A stretch of 64,000 nucleotides of DNA, from NCBI RefSeq assembly GCF_000006405.1, contig NW_003209596.1, forward strand, positions 129,755-193,754, in the 5' to 3' direction. The position numbers were made by a program, and so were the translations under genes. Numbering within the stretch: position 1 is the stretch's first letter; each line of letters opens with the position of its first letter. Positions 1 to 11,603 of the stretch are shown here, one piece after another. This stretch comes from Perkinsus marinus ATCC 50983. Its lineage: Eukaryota > Perkinsozoa > Perkinsida > Perkinsidae. The notes under the pieces are model-generated. The model was not told where the DNA came from. It did not search any database and saw only the letters and a program-made list of their open reading frames with translations.

Positions 1-116
1 TTGCTGAGGTCCATGAACACCTCCCGTTTACGGGTTTCCATCACAGCATGACCCTCCTTCCCAATAGGGACGTTTTCAGACTGCTGAGAGTGCTGTGAAC
101 GGTTGCTAGAGAGCAT
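1..116 (-). CDS. Mitotic cyclin, copy 0 (5' end only)
   Basis: This is the first coding exon of another copy of the cyclin gene in the tandem array; the rest lies off the left edge. The sequence is nearly identical to 3304-3418 of copy A. The ATG at 114-116 is chosen because the frame upstream has no other ATG before an in-frame TGA. A 3' splice-like CAG about 40 nt upstream could accept a cis intron or a trans-spliced leader. The visible part encodes the start of the N-terminal regulatory region. Confidence 0.75.
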   Translation of the reverse strand, partial: MLSSNRSQHSQQSENVPIGKEGHAVMETRKREVFMDLS

Positions 117-277
117 AATAGATAGAAGTTGTTTGTTAGAGTCGATATCGACCACTGTTGCGAATCGCGCTCGCCCTCAAAAATCGATCATTCTTGCAAA
201 GTGCATGTATGATGCAGAATGTCGTCAACAAACACTACGTTCCTTAATATAATCAATTACCCCATACTACCTTACGA

Positions 278-394
278 TTATTTAAGGGACAGTTTCACAA
301 TCCTATCGCATTCCTCAGACGTGAGGAAGTCGTCGAATATCATCAACAACGGCTCATTCAAGGGGGAGGACGGCTCGAGGGAAGACGATTTCAT
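278..394 (-). pseudogene. Prolyl-4-hydroxylase-like exon fragment, unit 1
   Basis: A 38-residue reading frame (ATG to TAA) ends in the motif FDDFLTSEECDRIV, which resembles the N-terminal edge of the 2OG-Fe(II) prolyl 4-hydroxylase domain (typically a phi-D-x-F-L-S/T-x-E-E-C pattern). No catalytic HxD or distal His exon follows before the next cyclin exon about 110 nt downstream. It is therefore a stranded first exon or relic carried along by the tandem duplication, not a working enzyme. It recurs at the same place in all four units of the array. The family assignment rests on one short motif. Confidence 0.4.
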
Positions 395-569
395 CAGAAA
401 CACAACTAAATCAATTATGTAGAAGTTGCATAAAAGTACAGTGTGTGTTAATCTGATGCGCAAATATGTGTTGTTTTCTGATATTAATTGCGAAGCGAGC
501 GGAGCATATACCGCAACAACGGGCACTTTCACGTTGTGCGTGCGTGCAGAATTATTCTGACTTGACTAC

Positions 570-770
570 GAAGCGTGGAAGGTTGTCAGATAGACCAAAA
601 GACTCCTCTATACGCGGAGGTTTTGGGCAGAATCGGAAAACTCGATTCTGCGAACAGCTCGAAGAGATATGCACGAAAAACTTTAATGACGGAGAAATGT
701 CCTACCCGGGGATCGAAACGGGGACCTACGTCAAATTCATTGATTGAGTCCATGGACGTGGACTCAGTGA
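570..770. other. Cluster of three hairpins between cyclin units (unit 1)
   Basis: Three stem-loops lie within 200 nt: CCTC/GAGG at 605-620, a perfect 9-10 bp stem at 627-651 and GAGTCCA/TGGACTC at 746-765. The stretch around 709-727, read on the minus strand, contains GTTTCGATCCC, close to a pol III B-box. Homologous sequence is present in units 2 and 3 (about 3880-4065 and 7235-7425), where the second stem is degraded. No complete tRNA fold can be drawn. It could be a decayed SINE or an RNA gene; function unknown. Confidence 0.3.
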
Positions 771-1000
771 GCTCCGCCCCTTCGTCACGAAGGGCAAGTT
801 TATCCTCCACAATAACACACATTTGCATATCAAATCCACACATACTGTATAAAGACTAACGCAATAAGAATATATAACATCGGTTCAGACGAACGAAAGA
901 CAAACGATTGAGAAACCAACAATAATATCCTCAATGCATTCGGAAAGGTAATAAAATCTATATCACCCTCTAGCATAGAGAATATAAGGAATATAATAAA

Positions 1001-1115
1001 GAGTTTCACCCGCGATATGACAAAGACCAGTGAAAATAATTTCACGACTACTGCATATCGCCAATATTGCATTTTAACAAAAATACGCCACTTCACGTAA
1101 AACGGTTGAAACTCC
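1001..1115. mobile_element. MITE-1 copy 1
   Basis: Short non-coding element of about 115 bp bounded by inverted termini of the form GGAGTTTCACCCG...GTGAAACTCC. Its core includes a GCATATCGCCAATAT-type segment shared by all family members. Intergenic, between cyclin units. Confidence 0.7.
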
Positions 1116-1577
1116 ATAATATAAACGACCATATGCACCATGCAAATCACACAAAAAAACTGACAATAACAAACACGTCGTTCACATATATCCCCAACTA
1201 CTCCTCCATAACACAACAGACATATAAAGTCATTTAACCATGATAATAACATGTGCTCAAAAATCAACAGTAAAACCCAACTCACTGAGAAGAACTAATA
1301 GAGACCAGCATGACTATTCCCAACACAATACTGCTCACAGAAAGTATTCGTCACTCTGTAGTATAACTCATGCATTGCGTGCTTACAGCAGCATACGAAA
1401 CTAATTGAATCATGCAACCGATCACATACGACGATAATAATCACGAGGCTTCATTTTACAAACGAATAAGCGTCCAACAACTGGCATTCCTCAGGACGAT
1501 AGTCTCTAAAATCATAGACAATTTCTTGCGTGATAAATCAGCATTGTACACGAGATGAAACTCTCCAGCTTTAATCT

Positions 1578-3418
1578 TCATCCGAGCACCATACGGGACA
1601 CACTCCGGAACCTGAAAACAACAACAAATAAAATCAAATCCATTTGCATTTCCAATATAACTCTAACGCCCTCAATATTGAATTCAGTTGACCAATTAAA
1701 CTCCATTTCCTCTCATTCACGAGCGATGCTCACATCACGACCTATAGTATTCTCCCACACCCCACTCACTTAGAGAGTTGAAACTTCTTCTTCACAGCCC
1801 TGAGTTGCGTCCCTGAATGGTCCTCATTGGTAGCTACTTGCAATAATGCACATAGTTCCTTCGCCACCACCTTCACGTCGTGCTCAGTGTTAGGACAATG
1901 TACGGCCACATGTGGCGGCCACGCTGTCGGCTTCCTCAACAACTTGTTGGATAAATACAAGGCGCCTGCCGCTAACTGACTTGCGGAATACCTCAACATA
2001 CTATACCTGATCAAAATAGAAAAAATTGATAATGTCGAAATTATAGGATATTATATTAAAACCAGATAGAGGTAAACATTATATAAATATTTCGCGGTTA
2101 AACAGATATATAAAATGAAATAATAGAGTTTCACCCGTGACGTGAAAAAAAGTAGAAACATATTTCCCAAGCCACTGCATACCGCCAATATCGGGGTGTC
2201 CATCGAGTACTACGCCACTTCACGTGAAACGGGTGAAACTCCAGTACATACAGTGAAACGTACACTAATGTAGCCATACAATATAGAACAGAGACAAACC
2301 CACTTACTCTGGCAATGCAAGCTCCAGACAATACTGGGATAAGAAGAAGTGCTTCTCATCGGCTTCCATAACCTTAGCATACCGCAACAGGAAGAACATC
2401 GGCGACGGGGTAGTCATACAGAACCTGAAGCAAACACCAATACAACACTAAAAGAGGGAAGAGACACTTACCCAAGCGTGTTGAGAATGTCAACTTCCAT
2501 CTCCATCACTTCATGACGTTGATAAGTCCTGTCGCATATACTGACAATGTCCTTCATCTCGGGAGGATATATATCTTCGTATCTGACAAGAACACCATCT
2601 TCTTCTCATACCACTCCTCAACCAATTTCGACTCACTTAGAAGCAATCAATAAACAAGTAACACCAACCAACTGCAGTCGTGTACGTGGGAGACTAGGAC
2701 ATTGCTCAAGGTAGCGATCAATCAAGTTAACCTGAAAACACACAAAATCATCAACCAAGGGAGCACCATCGATAGCTACCGTTAAGTAGAGCGTCTCAGG
2801 AACCAACTTGAACTTCCAGTGGACCTCAACCAACCAATCGATCAGAACTGCACGCATACGCTGAGTGATATCATTCTGGGTTCTCTGCATGTAGTCGCTG
2901 GACTGTCTGTATCTGAACCGGAGAAGATACCTTCCTCACTGAGGGATGATCAAGCCGACTTACTTTTGTTCAACGCCGTTCATATTGACGAAGATAGGGT
3001 TGACATATTCCGCCACGAACTGAGGGTCGCCGAGATCCTGAAAATCGTCCCTCACTGGAGGGATGAACTCCTGAGTGAACGTCACTTGACGATCCTCTGG
3101 GGGGATGGTGTCCTTCCAGTCAATCACTGGGCTGATGGACTCCATTCTAGCCGGTGTGGTGCCCTGCATGATAGTATCATCAAGATCGTCCCCTAATCGT
3201 GCCTTGCCTCGCGAGGCCGCGCCTGTTGTCATCCTGCAAAACCAACCAGAATCACCACCAAGACGAGACTCACCCGTGTGAGCAGGCAGAAAGTTCGAAG
3301 TGTTGCTGAGGTCCATGAACACCTCCCGTTTACGGGTTTCCATCACAGCATGACCCTCCTTCCCAATAGGGACGTTTTCAGACCGCTGAGAGTGCTGTGA
3401 ACGGTTGCTAGAGAGCAT
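1578..3418 (-). CDS. Mitotic cyclin (A/B-type), copy A
   Basis: Encodes a cyclin, the activating subunit of a cell-cycle CDK. The spliced order on the minus strand is: N-terminal exon (to about 2970); first cyclin-box exons containing [20 protein letters not shown] and [10 protein letters not shown]; an exon with [12 protein letters not shown]; an exon with [18 protein letters not shown]; the C-terminal cyclin fold ([13 protein letters not shown]); and a last short exon ending at TGA 1578-1580. Introns have GT-AG ends and compatible phases. The N-terminal REVFMDLSN matches the destruction-box form RxxLxxxxN (as RTALGDISN in B cyclins) with F for L, suggesting APC/C-dependent turnover. The start ATG at 3418 is the first in frame after an upstream stop. 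A MITE-1 copy sits in the intron near 2126-2242. The cyclin call is secure; A versus B is not resolved. Confidence 0.85.
2126..2242. mobile_element. MITE-1 copy 2, inside a cyclin intron
   Basis: The terminal inverted repeats GAGTTTCACCCGTG and CGGGTGAAACTCC bound about 117 bp. It lies in the intron between the last two large exons of cyclin copy A, as do the matching copies in B and C, so this insertion predates the array expansion. Confidence 0.75.
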
Positions 3419-3578
3419 AGTAGATAGAAGTTGTTTGTTAGAGTCGATATCGACCACTGTTGCGAATCGCGCTCGCCCTCAAAGATCGATCATTCTTGCA
3501 AAGTGCATGTATGATGCAGAATGTCGTCAACAAACACTACGTTCTTAATATAATTAATTACCCCATACTACCTTACGA

Positions 3579-3695
3579 TTATTTAAGGGACAGTTTCACA
3601 ATCCTATCGCATTCCTCAGACGTGAGGAAGTCGTCGAATATCATCAACAACGGCTCATTCAAGGGGGAGGACGGCTCGAGGGAAGACGATTTCAT
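3579..3695 (-). pseudogene. Prolyl-4-hydroxylase-like exon fragment, unit 2
   Basis: Same 38-residue frame as at 278-394, with the FDDFLTSEECDRIV motif intact and again stranded just upstream of a cyclin gene (copy A). No other P4H exon is found in the unit. Confidence 0.4.
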
Positions 3696-4301
3696 CAGAA
3701 ACACAACTAAATCAATTATGTAGAAGTTGCATAAAAGTACAGTGTGTGTTAATTTGATGCGCAAATATGTGTTATTTCCTGATATTAATTGCGAAGCGAG
3801 CGGAGCATATACCGCAACAACAGGCACTTTCACGTTGTGCGTGCGTGCAGAATAATTCTGGCTTAACTACGAAGCGTGGAAGGTTGTCAGATAGACCAAA
3901 AGACTCCTCTATACGCGGAGGTTTTGGGAAAGATCGGAAAACTCGATTATGCGAACAGCTCGAAGAGATTTAAACGAAAAACTTTAATGACAGAGAAATA
4001 TCATACCCGGGGATCGAAACGGGGACCTATGTAAAATTCATTGATTGAGTCCATGGACGTGGACTCAGTGAGCTCCACCTCTTCGTCAGGAAGGGCAAGT
4101 TTATCCTCCACAATTACACACATTTGCATCTCAAATCCAAACATGCTGTATAAAGGCTAATGCAATAGGAATATATAACATCGGTTCAGACGAACGAAAG
4201 ACAAACGACTGAGAAACCAACAATAATATCTTCAATGCATTCGGAAAGGTAATAAAATCTATATCACCACCTAGCATAGGGAATATAAGGAATATAATAA
4301 A

Positions 4302-4418
4302 GAGTTTCACCCGCGATATGGCAAAGACCAGTGAGAATAATTACACGACTACTGCATATCGCCAATATTGCATTTTCACAGAGAAATACGCCACTTCATG
4401 TAAAACGGGTGGAACTCC
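4302..4418. mobile_element. MITE-1 copy 3
   Basis: About 117 bp with GAGTTTCACCCGCG at the left and a degenerate GGTGGAACTCC right terminus. It is intergenic and orthologous in position to the copy at 1001-1115. The MITE-2 insertion begins immediately to its right. Confidence 0.7.
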
Positions 4419-4423
4419 ATAAT

Positions 4424-4562
4424 AGTATGGGAATACATGTTTTCTTTTCTCAACTGAGCTCGTAAGTTTCCTCAAATCCATACGAAATCAACGATAATTT
4501 CTCAAAATTTCCATAATCCTGCCAACACATGTAGTTGACTATGTTCATATATCCCGACACTG
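4424..4562. mobile_element. MITE-2 (hAT-like) insertion between cyclin units
   Basis: A 139-bp element present only in this unit. It is flanked by a direct repeat of 8-9 bp (CTCCATAAT at 4415-4423 and 4563-4571) that is single in the empty sites of the other units (about 1112-1120 and 7792-7800). The termini AGTATGGGAATACATG and, reversed, CAGTGTCGGGATATATG are imperfect inverted repeats. TIRs near CAGTG with a TSD of about 8 bp suggest a non-autonomous hAT element (established family feature; assignment inferred). Confidence 0.7.
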
Positions 4563-5009
4563 CTCCATAATATAAACGACCATATGCACCATGCAAATCA
4601 CACAAAAGAACTGACAATAACAAACACGTGATTCACATATATCCCCAAATACTCCTCCATAACACAACAGACATACAAAGTCATTTAACCATGATAATAA
4701 CATGTGCTCAAAAACCAACAGTAAAACTAACGAAGACCAGCATGACTATTCCCAACACAATACTGCCCACAGAAAGTATTCGTCACTCTGTAGTATAACT
4801 CATGCACTGCGTGCTTACAGCAGCATACGAAACTAATTGAATCGGGCAAGCGATCATATACGACGATAATAATCACGGGGCTTCATTTTACAAACGAATA
4901 AGCGTCCAACAACTGGCATTCCTCAGGACGATAGTCTCTAAAATTTTAGACAATTTCTTGCGTGATAAATCAGCATTGTACACGAGATGAAACTCTCCAG
5001 CTTTAATCT

Positions 5010-6776
5010 TCATCCGAGCACCATACGGGACACACTCCGGAACCTGAAAACAACAACAACAAATAAAATCAAATCCATTTGCATTCCCAATATAACTCTA
5101 ACGCCCTCAATATCGAATTCAGTTGACCAATTAAACTCAATTTCCTCTCATTCACGAACGATGCTCACATCACGACCTATAGTATTCTCCCACACCCCAC
5201 TTACTTAGAGAGCTGAAACTTCTTCTTCACAGCCCTGAGTTGCGTCCCCGAATGGTCCTCATTGGTAGCTACTTGCAATAATGCACATAGTTCCTTCGCC
5301 ACCACCTTCACGTCGTGCTCAGAGTTAGGACAATGCACGGCCACATGTGGTGGCCACGCTGTCGGTTTCCTCAACAACTTGTTGGATAAATACAAGGCGC
5401 CTGCCGCTAACTGACTTGCGGAATACCTCAACATACTATTCCTGATCAAAATAGAAACAATCGATAATGTCAAAATCATATAATATCAGATTAAAATCAG
5501 ATAGATGCAAAAATATATTCCACAAGCCACTGCATACCGCCAATATCGGAGTTTTCACCGAGTACTACGCCACTTCACGTGAAACAGGTGAAACTCCAGT
5601 ATATACAGTAAAACGTACACTAATGTAGCCATTCAATATAAAACAGAGACAAACCCACTTACTCTGGCAATGCAAGCTCCAGACAATACTGGGATAAGAA
5701 GAAGTGCTTCTCATCGGCTTCCATGACCTTAGCATACCGCAACAGGAAGAACATCGGCGACGGGGTAGTCATACAGAACCTGAAGCAAACACCAATACAA
5801 CACTAAAAGAGGGAAGAGACACTTACCCAAGCGTGTTGAGAATGTCAACTTCCATCTCCATCACTTCATGACGTTGATAAGTCCTGTCGCATATACTGAC
5901 AATGTCCTTCATCTCGGGAGGATATATATCTTCGTATCTGACAAGAACACCATCTTCTTCTCATACCACTCCTCAACCAATTTCGACTCACTTAGAAGCA
6001 ATCAATAAACAAGTAACACCAACCAACTGCAGTCGTGTACGTGAGAGATTAGGACACTGCTCAAGGTAGCGATCAATCAAGTTAACCTGAAAACACACAA
6101 AATCATCAACCAAGGGAGCATCATCGATAGCTACCGTTAAGTAGAGCGTCTCAGGAACCAACTTGAACTTCCAATGGACCTCAACCAACCAATCGATCAG
6201 AACTGCACGCATACGCTGAGTGATATCATTCTGGGTCCTCTGCATGTAGTCGCTGGACTGTCTGTATCTGAACGAACGGCGAAGATACCTTCCTCACTGA
6301 GGGACGATCAAGCCGACTTACTTTTGTTCAACGCCATTCATATTGACAAAGATAGGGTTGACATATTCCGCCACGAACTGAGGGTCGCCGAGATCCTGAA
6401 AATCGTCCCTCACTGGAGGGATGAACTCCTGAGTGAACGTCACTTGACGATCCTCTGGGGGGATGGTGTCCTTCCAGTCAATCACTGGGCTGATGGACTC
6501 CATTCTAGCCGGTGTGGTGCCCTGCATGATAGTATCATCAAGATCGTCCCCTAATCGTGCCTTGCCTCGCGAGGCCGCGCCTGTTGTCATCCTGCAAAAC
6601 CAACCAGAATCACCACCAAGACGAGACTCACCCGTGTGAGCAGGCAGAAAGTTCGAAGTGTTGCTGAGGTCCATGAACACCTCCCGTTTACGGGTTTCCA
6701 TCACAGCATGACCCTCCTTCCCAATAGGGACGTTTTCAGACCGCTGAGAGTGCTGTGAACGGTTGCTAGCGAGCAT
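5010..6776 (-). CDS. Mitotic cyclin (A/B-type), copy B
   Basis: Second complete copy, with the same exon-intron plan as copy A: N-terminal exon with the REVFMDLSN destruction-box-like motif, the [12 protein letters not shown] cyclin-box exon, [22 protein letters not shown], the C-terminal cyclin fold and a final TGA at 5010-5012. Start ATG 6774-6776. Amino-acid differences from copy A are few (for example PNLSRTR against PSLPRTR after the [11 protein letters not shown] segment), and no stop or frameshift interrupts the exons. The MITE-1 in the late intron has lost its left end here. Confidence 0.85.
5508..5597. mobile_element. MITE-1 copy 4, left-truncated, in cyclin intron
   Basis: Only the core and right terminus (CAGGTGAAACTCC) remain. 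The left terminus present at the equivalent positions 2126 and 8794 is deleted, so the B intron is shorter. Confidence 0.65.
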
Positions 6777-6937
6777 AGTAGATAGAAGTTGTTTGTTAGA
6801 GTCGATATCGACCACTGTTGCAAATCGCGCTCGCCCTCAAAAATCGATCATTCTTGCAAAGTGCATGTATGATGCAGAATGTCGTCAACAAACACTACGT
6901 TCCATAATATAATTAATTACCCCATACTACCTTACGA

Positions 6938-7054
6938 TTATTTAAGGGACAGTTTCACAATCCTATCGCATTCCTCAGACGTGAGGAAGTCGTCGAATAT
7001 CATCAACAACGGCTAATTCAAGGGGGAGGACGGCTCGAGGGAAGACGATTTCAT
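6938..7054 (-). pseudogene. Prolyl-4-hydroxylase-like exon fragment, unit 3 (nonsense mutation)
   Basis: Same fragment as in units 1 and 2, but a G-to-T type change turns the GAG codon of the LNEPLL segment into TAG (near 7013-7015). The frame is thus broken in this unit, supporting the view that the fragment is not under protein-coding selection. Confidence 0.45.
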
Positions 7055-7664
7055 CAGAAACACAACTAAATCAATTGATTATGTAAAAGTTGCATAAAAG
7101 TACAATTTGTGTAAATTTGATGCGCAAATATGTGTTATTTTCTGATATTAACTACGAAGCAAGCGGAGCATATACCGCAACAACAGGCACTTTCACGTTG
7201 TGCGTCCGTGCAGAGTTATTCTGGCTTAACTACGAAGCGTGGAAGGTTGTCAGATAGACCAAAAGACTCCTCTATACGCGGAGGTTTTGGGCAAAATCGG
7301 AAAACTCGATTATGCGAACAGCTCGAAGAGATATGCACGACAAGCTTTAATGACGGAGAAATGTCCTACCCGGGGATCGAAACGGGGACCTATGTCATAT
7401 TCATCAATTGAGTCCATGGACGTGGACTCAGTGAGCTCCGCCCCTTCGTCACGAAGGGCAAGTTTATCCTCCACAATAACACACATTTGCATATCAAATC
7501 CATACATAGTGTATAAAGACTAACGCAATAGGAATATATAACATCGGTTTAGACGAACGAAAGACAAACGATTGAGAAACCAACAATAATATCTTCAATG
7601 CATTCGGAAAGGTAATAAAATCTATATCAACACCTAGCATAGAGAATATAAGCAATGTAATAAA

Positions 7665-7795
7665 GAGTTTCACCCGCGATATGACAAAGACCAGAGAAAT
7701 TTTCTCTGAGAAAATAATTTCACGACTACTGCATATCGCCAATATTGCATTTTAACAGAGAAATACGCCACTGCTCGTAAAACGGTTGAAACTCC
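7665..7795. mobile_element. MITE-1 copy 5
   Basis: Terminal GAGTTTCACCCGCG and GTTGAAACTCC bound 131 bp. An internal duplication of a short segment (TTTCTCTGAGAAA) makes it longer than its siblings at 1001 and 4302. Confidence 0.7.
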
Positions 7796-8249
7796 ATAAT
7801 ATAAACGACCATATGCACCATGCAAATCACACAAAAAAAAACTGACAATAACAAACCCGTCGTTCACCTATATCCCCAACTCCTCCATAACACAACAGAC
7901 GTATAAAGTCATTTAACCATGATAATAACATGTGCTCAAAAATCAACAGTAAAACCCAACTCACTGAGAGGAACTAATAAAGACCAGCATGACTACTTCC
8001 AACACAATACTGCCCACAGAAAGTATTCGTCACTCTGTAGTATAACTCATGCATTGCGTGCTTACAGCAGCATACGAAACTAATTGAATCGGGCAAGCGA
8101 TCACATACGACGATAATAATCACGGGGCTTCATTTTACAAACGAATAAGCGTCCAACAACTGGCATTCCTCAGGACGATAGTCTCTAAAATCATAGACAA
8201 TTTCTTGTGTGATAAATCAGTACGAGATTAAACACTCCAGCTTTAATCT

Positions 8250-10086
8250 TCATCCGAGCACCATACGGGACACACTCCGGAACCTGAAAACAACAACGAA
8301 TAAAATCAAATCCATTTGCATTCCCAATATAACTCTAACGCCCTCAATATCGAATTCAGTTGACCAATTAAACTCAATTTCCTCTGTCACGAACGATGCT
8401 CACATCACGACCTACAGTATTCTCCCACACCCCACTCACTTAGAGAGCTGAAACTTCTTCTTCACAGCCCTGAGTTGCGTCCCTGAATGGTCCTCATTGG
8501 TAGCTACTTGCAATAATGCACATAGTTCCTTCGCCACCACCTTCACGTCGTGCTCGGTGTTAGGACAATGTACGGCCACATGTGGCGGCCACGCTGTCGG
8601 CTTCCTCAACAACTTGTTGGATAAATACAAGGCGCCTGCCGCTAACTGGCTTGCGGAATACCTCAACATATTATACCTGATCAAAATACAAATAATTAAT
8701 AATGTCGAAATTATATAATATCATATTAAAATCAGATAGATACAAAAATTATATAAATGTTTCCCGGTTAAAGATATATAATATAAAATTAACGGAGTTT
8801 CACCCGTGATATGAAAAGAAACTAGTAAAAATATAATCCACAAGCCACTGCATACCGCCAATATCGGACTTTTCACCGAGGACTACGCCACTTCACGTGA
8901 AACTCCAGTACATACAGTGAAAGGTACACTAATGTAGCCATTCAATATAAAACAGAGACAAACCCACTTACTCTGGCAATGCAAGCTCCAGACAATACTG
9001 GGATAAGAAGAAGTGCTTCTCATCGGCTTCCATGACCTTAGCATACCGCAACAGGAAGAACATCGGCGACGGGGTAGTCATACAGAACCTGAAGCAAACA
9101 CCAATACAACACTAAAAGAGGGAAGAGACACTTACCCAAGCGTGTTGAGAATGTCAACTTCCATCTCCATCACTTCGTGACGTTGATAAGTCCTGTCGCA
9201 TATACTGACAATGTCCTTCATCTCGGGAGGATATATATCTTCATATCTGACAAGAACACCGTCTTCTTCTCATACCACTCCTCAACCAACTTCGACTCAC
9301 TTAGAAGCAACCAATAAACAAGTAACACCAACCAACTGCAGTCGTGTACGTGAGAGATTAGGACACTGCTCAAGGTAGCGATCAATCAAGTTAACCTGAA
9401 AACACACAAAATCATCAACCGAGAGGAGCATCATCGATAGCTACCGTTAAGTAGAGCGTCTCAGGAACCAACTTGAACTTCCAATGAACCTCAACTAACC
9501 AATCGATCAGAACTGCACGCATACGCTGAGTGATATCATTCTGGGTTCTCTGCATGTAGTCGCCGGACTGTCTGTATCTGAACGAACGGCGAAGATACCT
9601 TCCTCACTGAGGGACGATCAAGCCGACTTACTTTTGTTCAACGCCATTCATATTGACAAAGATAGGGTTGACATATTCCGCCACGAACTGAGGGTCGCCG
9701 AGATCCTGAAAATCGTCCCTCACTGGAGGGATGAACTCCTGAGTGAACGTCACTTGACGATCCTCTGGGGGGATGGTGTCCTTCCAGTCAATCACTGGGC
9801 TCATGGACTCCATTCTAGCCGGTGTGGTGCCCTGCATGATAGTATCATCAAGATCGTCCCCTAATCGTGCCTTGCCTCGCGAGGCTGCGCCTGTTGTCAT
9901 CCTGCAAAACCAACCAGAATCACCACCAAGACGAGACTCACCCGTGTGAGCAGGCAGAAAGTTCGAAGTGTTGCTGAGGTCCATGAACACCTCCCGTTTA
10001 CGGGTTTCCATCACAGCATGACCCTCCTTCCCAATAGGGACGTTTTCAGACCGCTGAGAGTGCTGTGAACGGTTGCTAGCGAGCAT
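8250..10086 (-). CDS. Mitotic cyclin (A/B-type), copy C
   Basis: Third complete copy. The N-terminal exon is almost identical to copy B. The cyclin-box exon (about 9484-9552) is intact, although the following intron has gained two bases, so the exon no longer sits in one long open frame with the next. The C-terminal exon reads YNMLRYSAS where A has [12 protein letters not shown] at 8250-8252, start ATG 10084-10086. All three copies appear functional by inspection, and near-identity suggests recent duplication or gene conversion. Confidence 0.83.
8794..8906. mobile_element. MITE-1 copy 6, in cyclin C intron
   Basis: The element starts GGAGTTTCACCCGTG and ends GTGAAACTCC, about 113 bp; position equivalent to 2126-2242. 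Confidence 0.7.
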
Positions 10087-10247
10087 AGTAGATAGAAGTT
10101 GTTTGTTAGAGTCGATATCGACCACTGTTGCAAATCGCGCTCGCCCTCAAAAATCGATCATTCTTGCAAAGTGCATGTATGATGCAGAATGTCGTCAACA
10201 AACACTACGTTCCATAATATAATTAATTACCCCATACTACCTTACGA

Positions 10248-10364
10248 TTATTTAAGGGACAGTTTCACAATCCTATCGCATTCCTCAGACGTGAGGAAGT
10301 CGTCGAATATCATCAACAACGGCTCATTCAAGAGAAAGGACGGCTCGAGGGAAGACGATTTCAT
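10248..10364 (-). pseudogene. Prolyl-4-hydroxylase-like exon fragment, unit 4
   Basis: Fourth copy of the fragment, at the right end of the array. The FDDFLTSEECDRIV motif is intact, with a few substitutions near the start. The flanking sequence further right (10400-10560) departs from the other units and lacks the hairpin cluster, marking the edge of the array. Confidence 0.4.
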
Positions 10365-10783
10365 CTGAAACACAACTAAATCAATTATGTGGAAGTTGCA
10401 TAAAAGTACAGTGTGTGTCAATTTGCAATATTCAATGTGCAAATATGTGTTATTTTCCGGTTTCAATGAGAATCAATATGAAACTATATCGCATATACAA
10501 TGTAACAACGACTATGAACATGTGTTGTGATCAGAGTACCCGTTTGGGACAGTGATAGCGACAACTTGTTCACTATGATTTATCCTCCACAATAACACAC
10601 ATTTGCGTATCAAATCCACACATGCTGTATAAAGACTAACGCAATAGGAATATATAACATCGGTTCAGACGAACGAAAGACAAACGATTGAGAAACCAAC
10701 AATAATATCCTCAATGCATTCGGAAAGGTAATAAACTGTCTGTCTATCACCGTATAACGTAGAGAATATAAGGAATCTTATGA

Positions 10784-10901
10784 GGAGTTTCACCCGTGAT
10801 ATGAAAAAGACCAGTGAAAATAATTTCACGACTACTGCATATCGCCAATATCGCGTTTTCCCAGAGAAGTACGTTACTTCACGTACAATGGGTGAAACTC
10901 C
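10784..10901. mobile_element. MITE-1 copy 7
   Basis: GGAGTTTCACCCGTG at left and GGGTGAAACTCC at right; 118 bp. Last element before the array homology ends. Confidence 0.7.
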
Positions 10902-10924
10902 AATGTAAACCAGGGATCAGTGAG

Positions 10925-11097
10925 GGGAAATATGCGCATGGTCGACCACATATGTTGGTGACAATAGGGAAATTCTGAGGGAATTTAGCAAAATTCTTGC
11001 GGGTTCCTGTACATTTCTACCCTAGTTTATCTATGAACACCTATAGTTAGTGAGTATAATCGAAGGGTCAGCTGAGGAAGGCGATCATATTTTGCAA
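10925..11097. mobile_element. MITE-2 copy, degenerate
   Basis: Left end GGGAAATATGCGCATGG and right end GATCATATTTTGCAAC match the MITE-2 termini, with the family's internal CACATATGTTGGTGACAAT segment. Intergenic, next to a MITE-1 copy. Confidence 0.55.
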
Positions 11098-11603
11098 CAT
11101 TGGAGCGCACACAGTCTGTATGATCGCTCCTGTCTGTATGATACAGAAGCCTTGTATTAGACTCCTTCGCACAACCGTCGCACGCGTGCAAAGAATAGAT
11201 TATGAGGGCACGCGCAGTTTTAAAGTATGGGATGCAGTCTGAATGGACAGGTTTGACGAGGTGAGACTCATTTACCAGTCATAAGGGATATTTTGGTTGG
11301 AATTCGAGGAAAAATAGACCTTGGTGAAAAGTTGTTTCATGGACAAGAGTCAGGTTTTTGGATGTTTTCTCCCTTCTTACACTGGATATGAAGCTGAAAA
11401 CATAGGTTTCGAAGGCGCTGAGTTAATTGGGTTTACTCTCACACGCAGGGCACACATTTTTGGTAGCCAGATGAGTATAACAGCGAAAATCAGCACCCCT
11501 AGACCTATTTATTTTCTAAAAAAAGGTGATTATGTACAACGCCCAATACTCTTGAAAGTTGTACATAGTTGTTCACCAAATGAAATTGTTAGTTTGATGG
11601 AAT

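Noticed and set aside
700-765. Functional tRNA gene from the B-box-like motif
   Set aside because: The T-arm does not pair and no acceptor or anticodon stems can be formed.
830-1285. Long hydrophobic minus-strand frame between cyclin units
   Set aside because: It runs through a MITE-1 copy and is not conserved as an open frame in the equivalent position of the other units, where indels and the MITE-2 insertion break it.
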